From Anabaena catenula FACHB-362 (GTDB lineage Bacteria; Cyanobacteriota; Cyanobacteriia; Cyanobacteriales; Nostocaceae): DNA of 64,000 bases. Of this stretch, positions 63,961 through 64,000 are shown in pieces. The stretch's first letter is position 1. The number at the start of each line of letters is the position of its first letter. The notes beneath the pieces are model-generated. The model saw nothing but the letters and a program-made list of their open reading frames with translations, was not told where the DNA came from and did not search any database. The stretch lies in NCBI RefSeq assembly GCF_014698735.1, contig NZ_JACJTQ010000003.1, forward strand, positions 169,417 to 233,416, given 5' to 3'. The translations under genes were made by a program, and so were the position numbers.

Positions 63961-64000
63961 AAGTTGTTCCGAATGGGGCTAAAGCCACCATTCTCCACTT

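Overview
The window looks like chromosomal DNA of a filamentous, probably heterocyst-forming (Nostocales) cyanobacterium. The basis is frequent HIP1 sites (GCGATCGC), heptanucleotide short tandem repeats (STRR: ATTGGTG, ATTGGTC, TTAGTCA), the bidirectional hydrogenase operon hoxEFUYH with a DUF3122 gene and a CBS gene inside it, fused modBC, fused pyrF-pyrE, a phytochelatin synthase with a signal peptide, and many cyanobacteria-specific DUF genes. No rRNA, tRNA or CRISPR array was recognised.

Layout. 1-12.3 kb: end of an outer-membrane-like protein, a succinyl-CoA ligase-like pair (sucD/sucC) whose catalytic residues are altered, a large membrane protein with a repeated linker, aroE, an alpha/beta hydrolase, a lipoprotein, a candidate small RNA, an aldo/keto reductase and a DUF1802 gene. 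12.4-14.9 kb: an AT-rich accessory patch with a broken toxin gene, unknown proteins and a tiny Cys4 protein. 15-22.7 kb: clpC, an MCE-type lipid transport pair (mlaF, mlaD), a carotenoid-type oxidoreductase and a lone HigA antitoxin. 23-27.6 kb: Fec-type permease and ATPase genes separated by two exported repeat-containing proteins, then DUF2805 and DUF362. 27.8-31.5 kb: fused molybdate transporter, then an exported-looking GST divergent from phytochelatin synthase.

31.5-51 kb is a fermentation and hydrogen block. It holds a DHOD-like protein and pyruvate:ferredoxin oxidoreductase (nifJ), hoxW and the hox operon, with pfkA divergent from hoxE. A NACHT-HEAT STAND protein with 14 near-identical 35-residue repeats lies in the middle. 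A nearly identical motif (TTGAGAAACTTGTGA and close variants) lies 44-72 bp upstream of nifJ, hoxW and hoxE in the same orientation, each time 16-18 bp ahead of a plausible -10 box. I infer a shared operator for pyruvate oxidation and hydrogen metabolism.

52-64 kb: a class A penicillin-binding protein, pyrF-pyrE, a Tat-exported molybdopterin oxidoreductase with a cytochrome b partner, DUF433, ruvC, a yvcK-like gene and tsaE. This part also carries gene debris: an AI-2E transporter tail and the C-terminal end of a WD40 protein. An IS200/IS605-like terminal hairpin begins at the tsaE stop codon. STRR and other low-complexity arrays fill many intergenic gaps and in several places form the first or last codons of genes.
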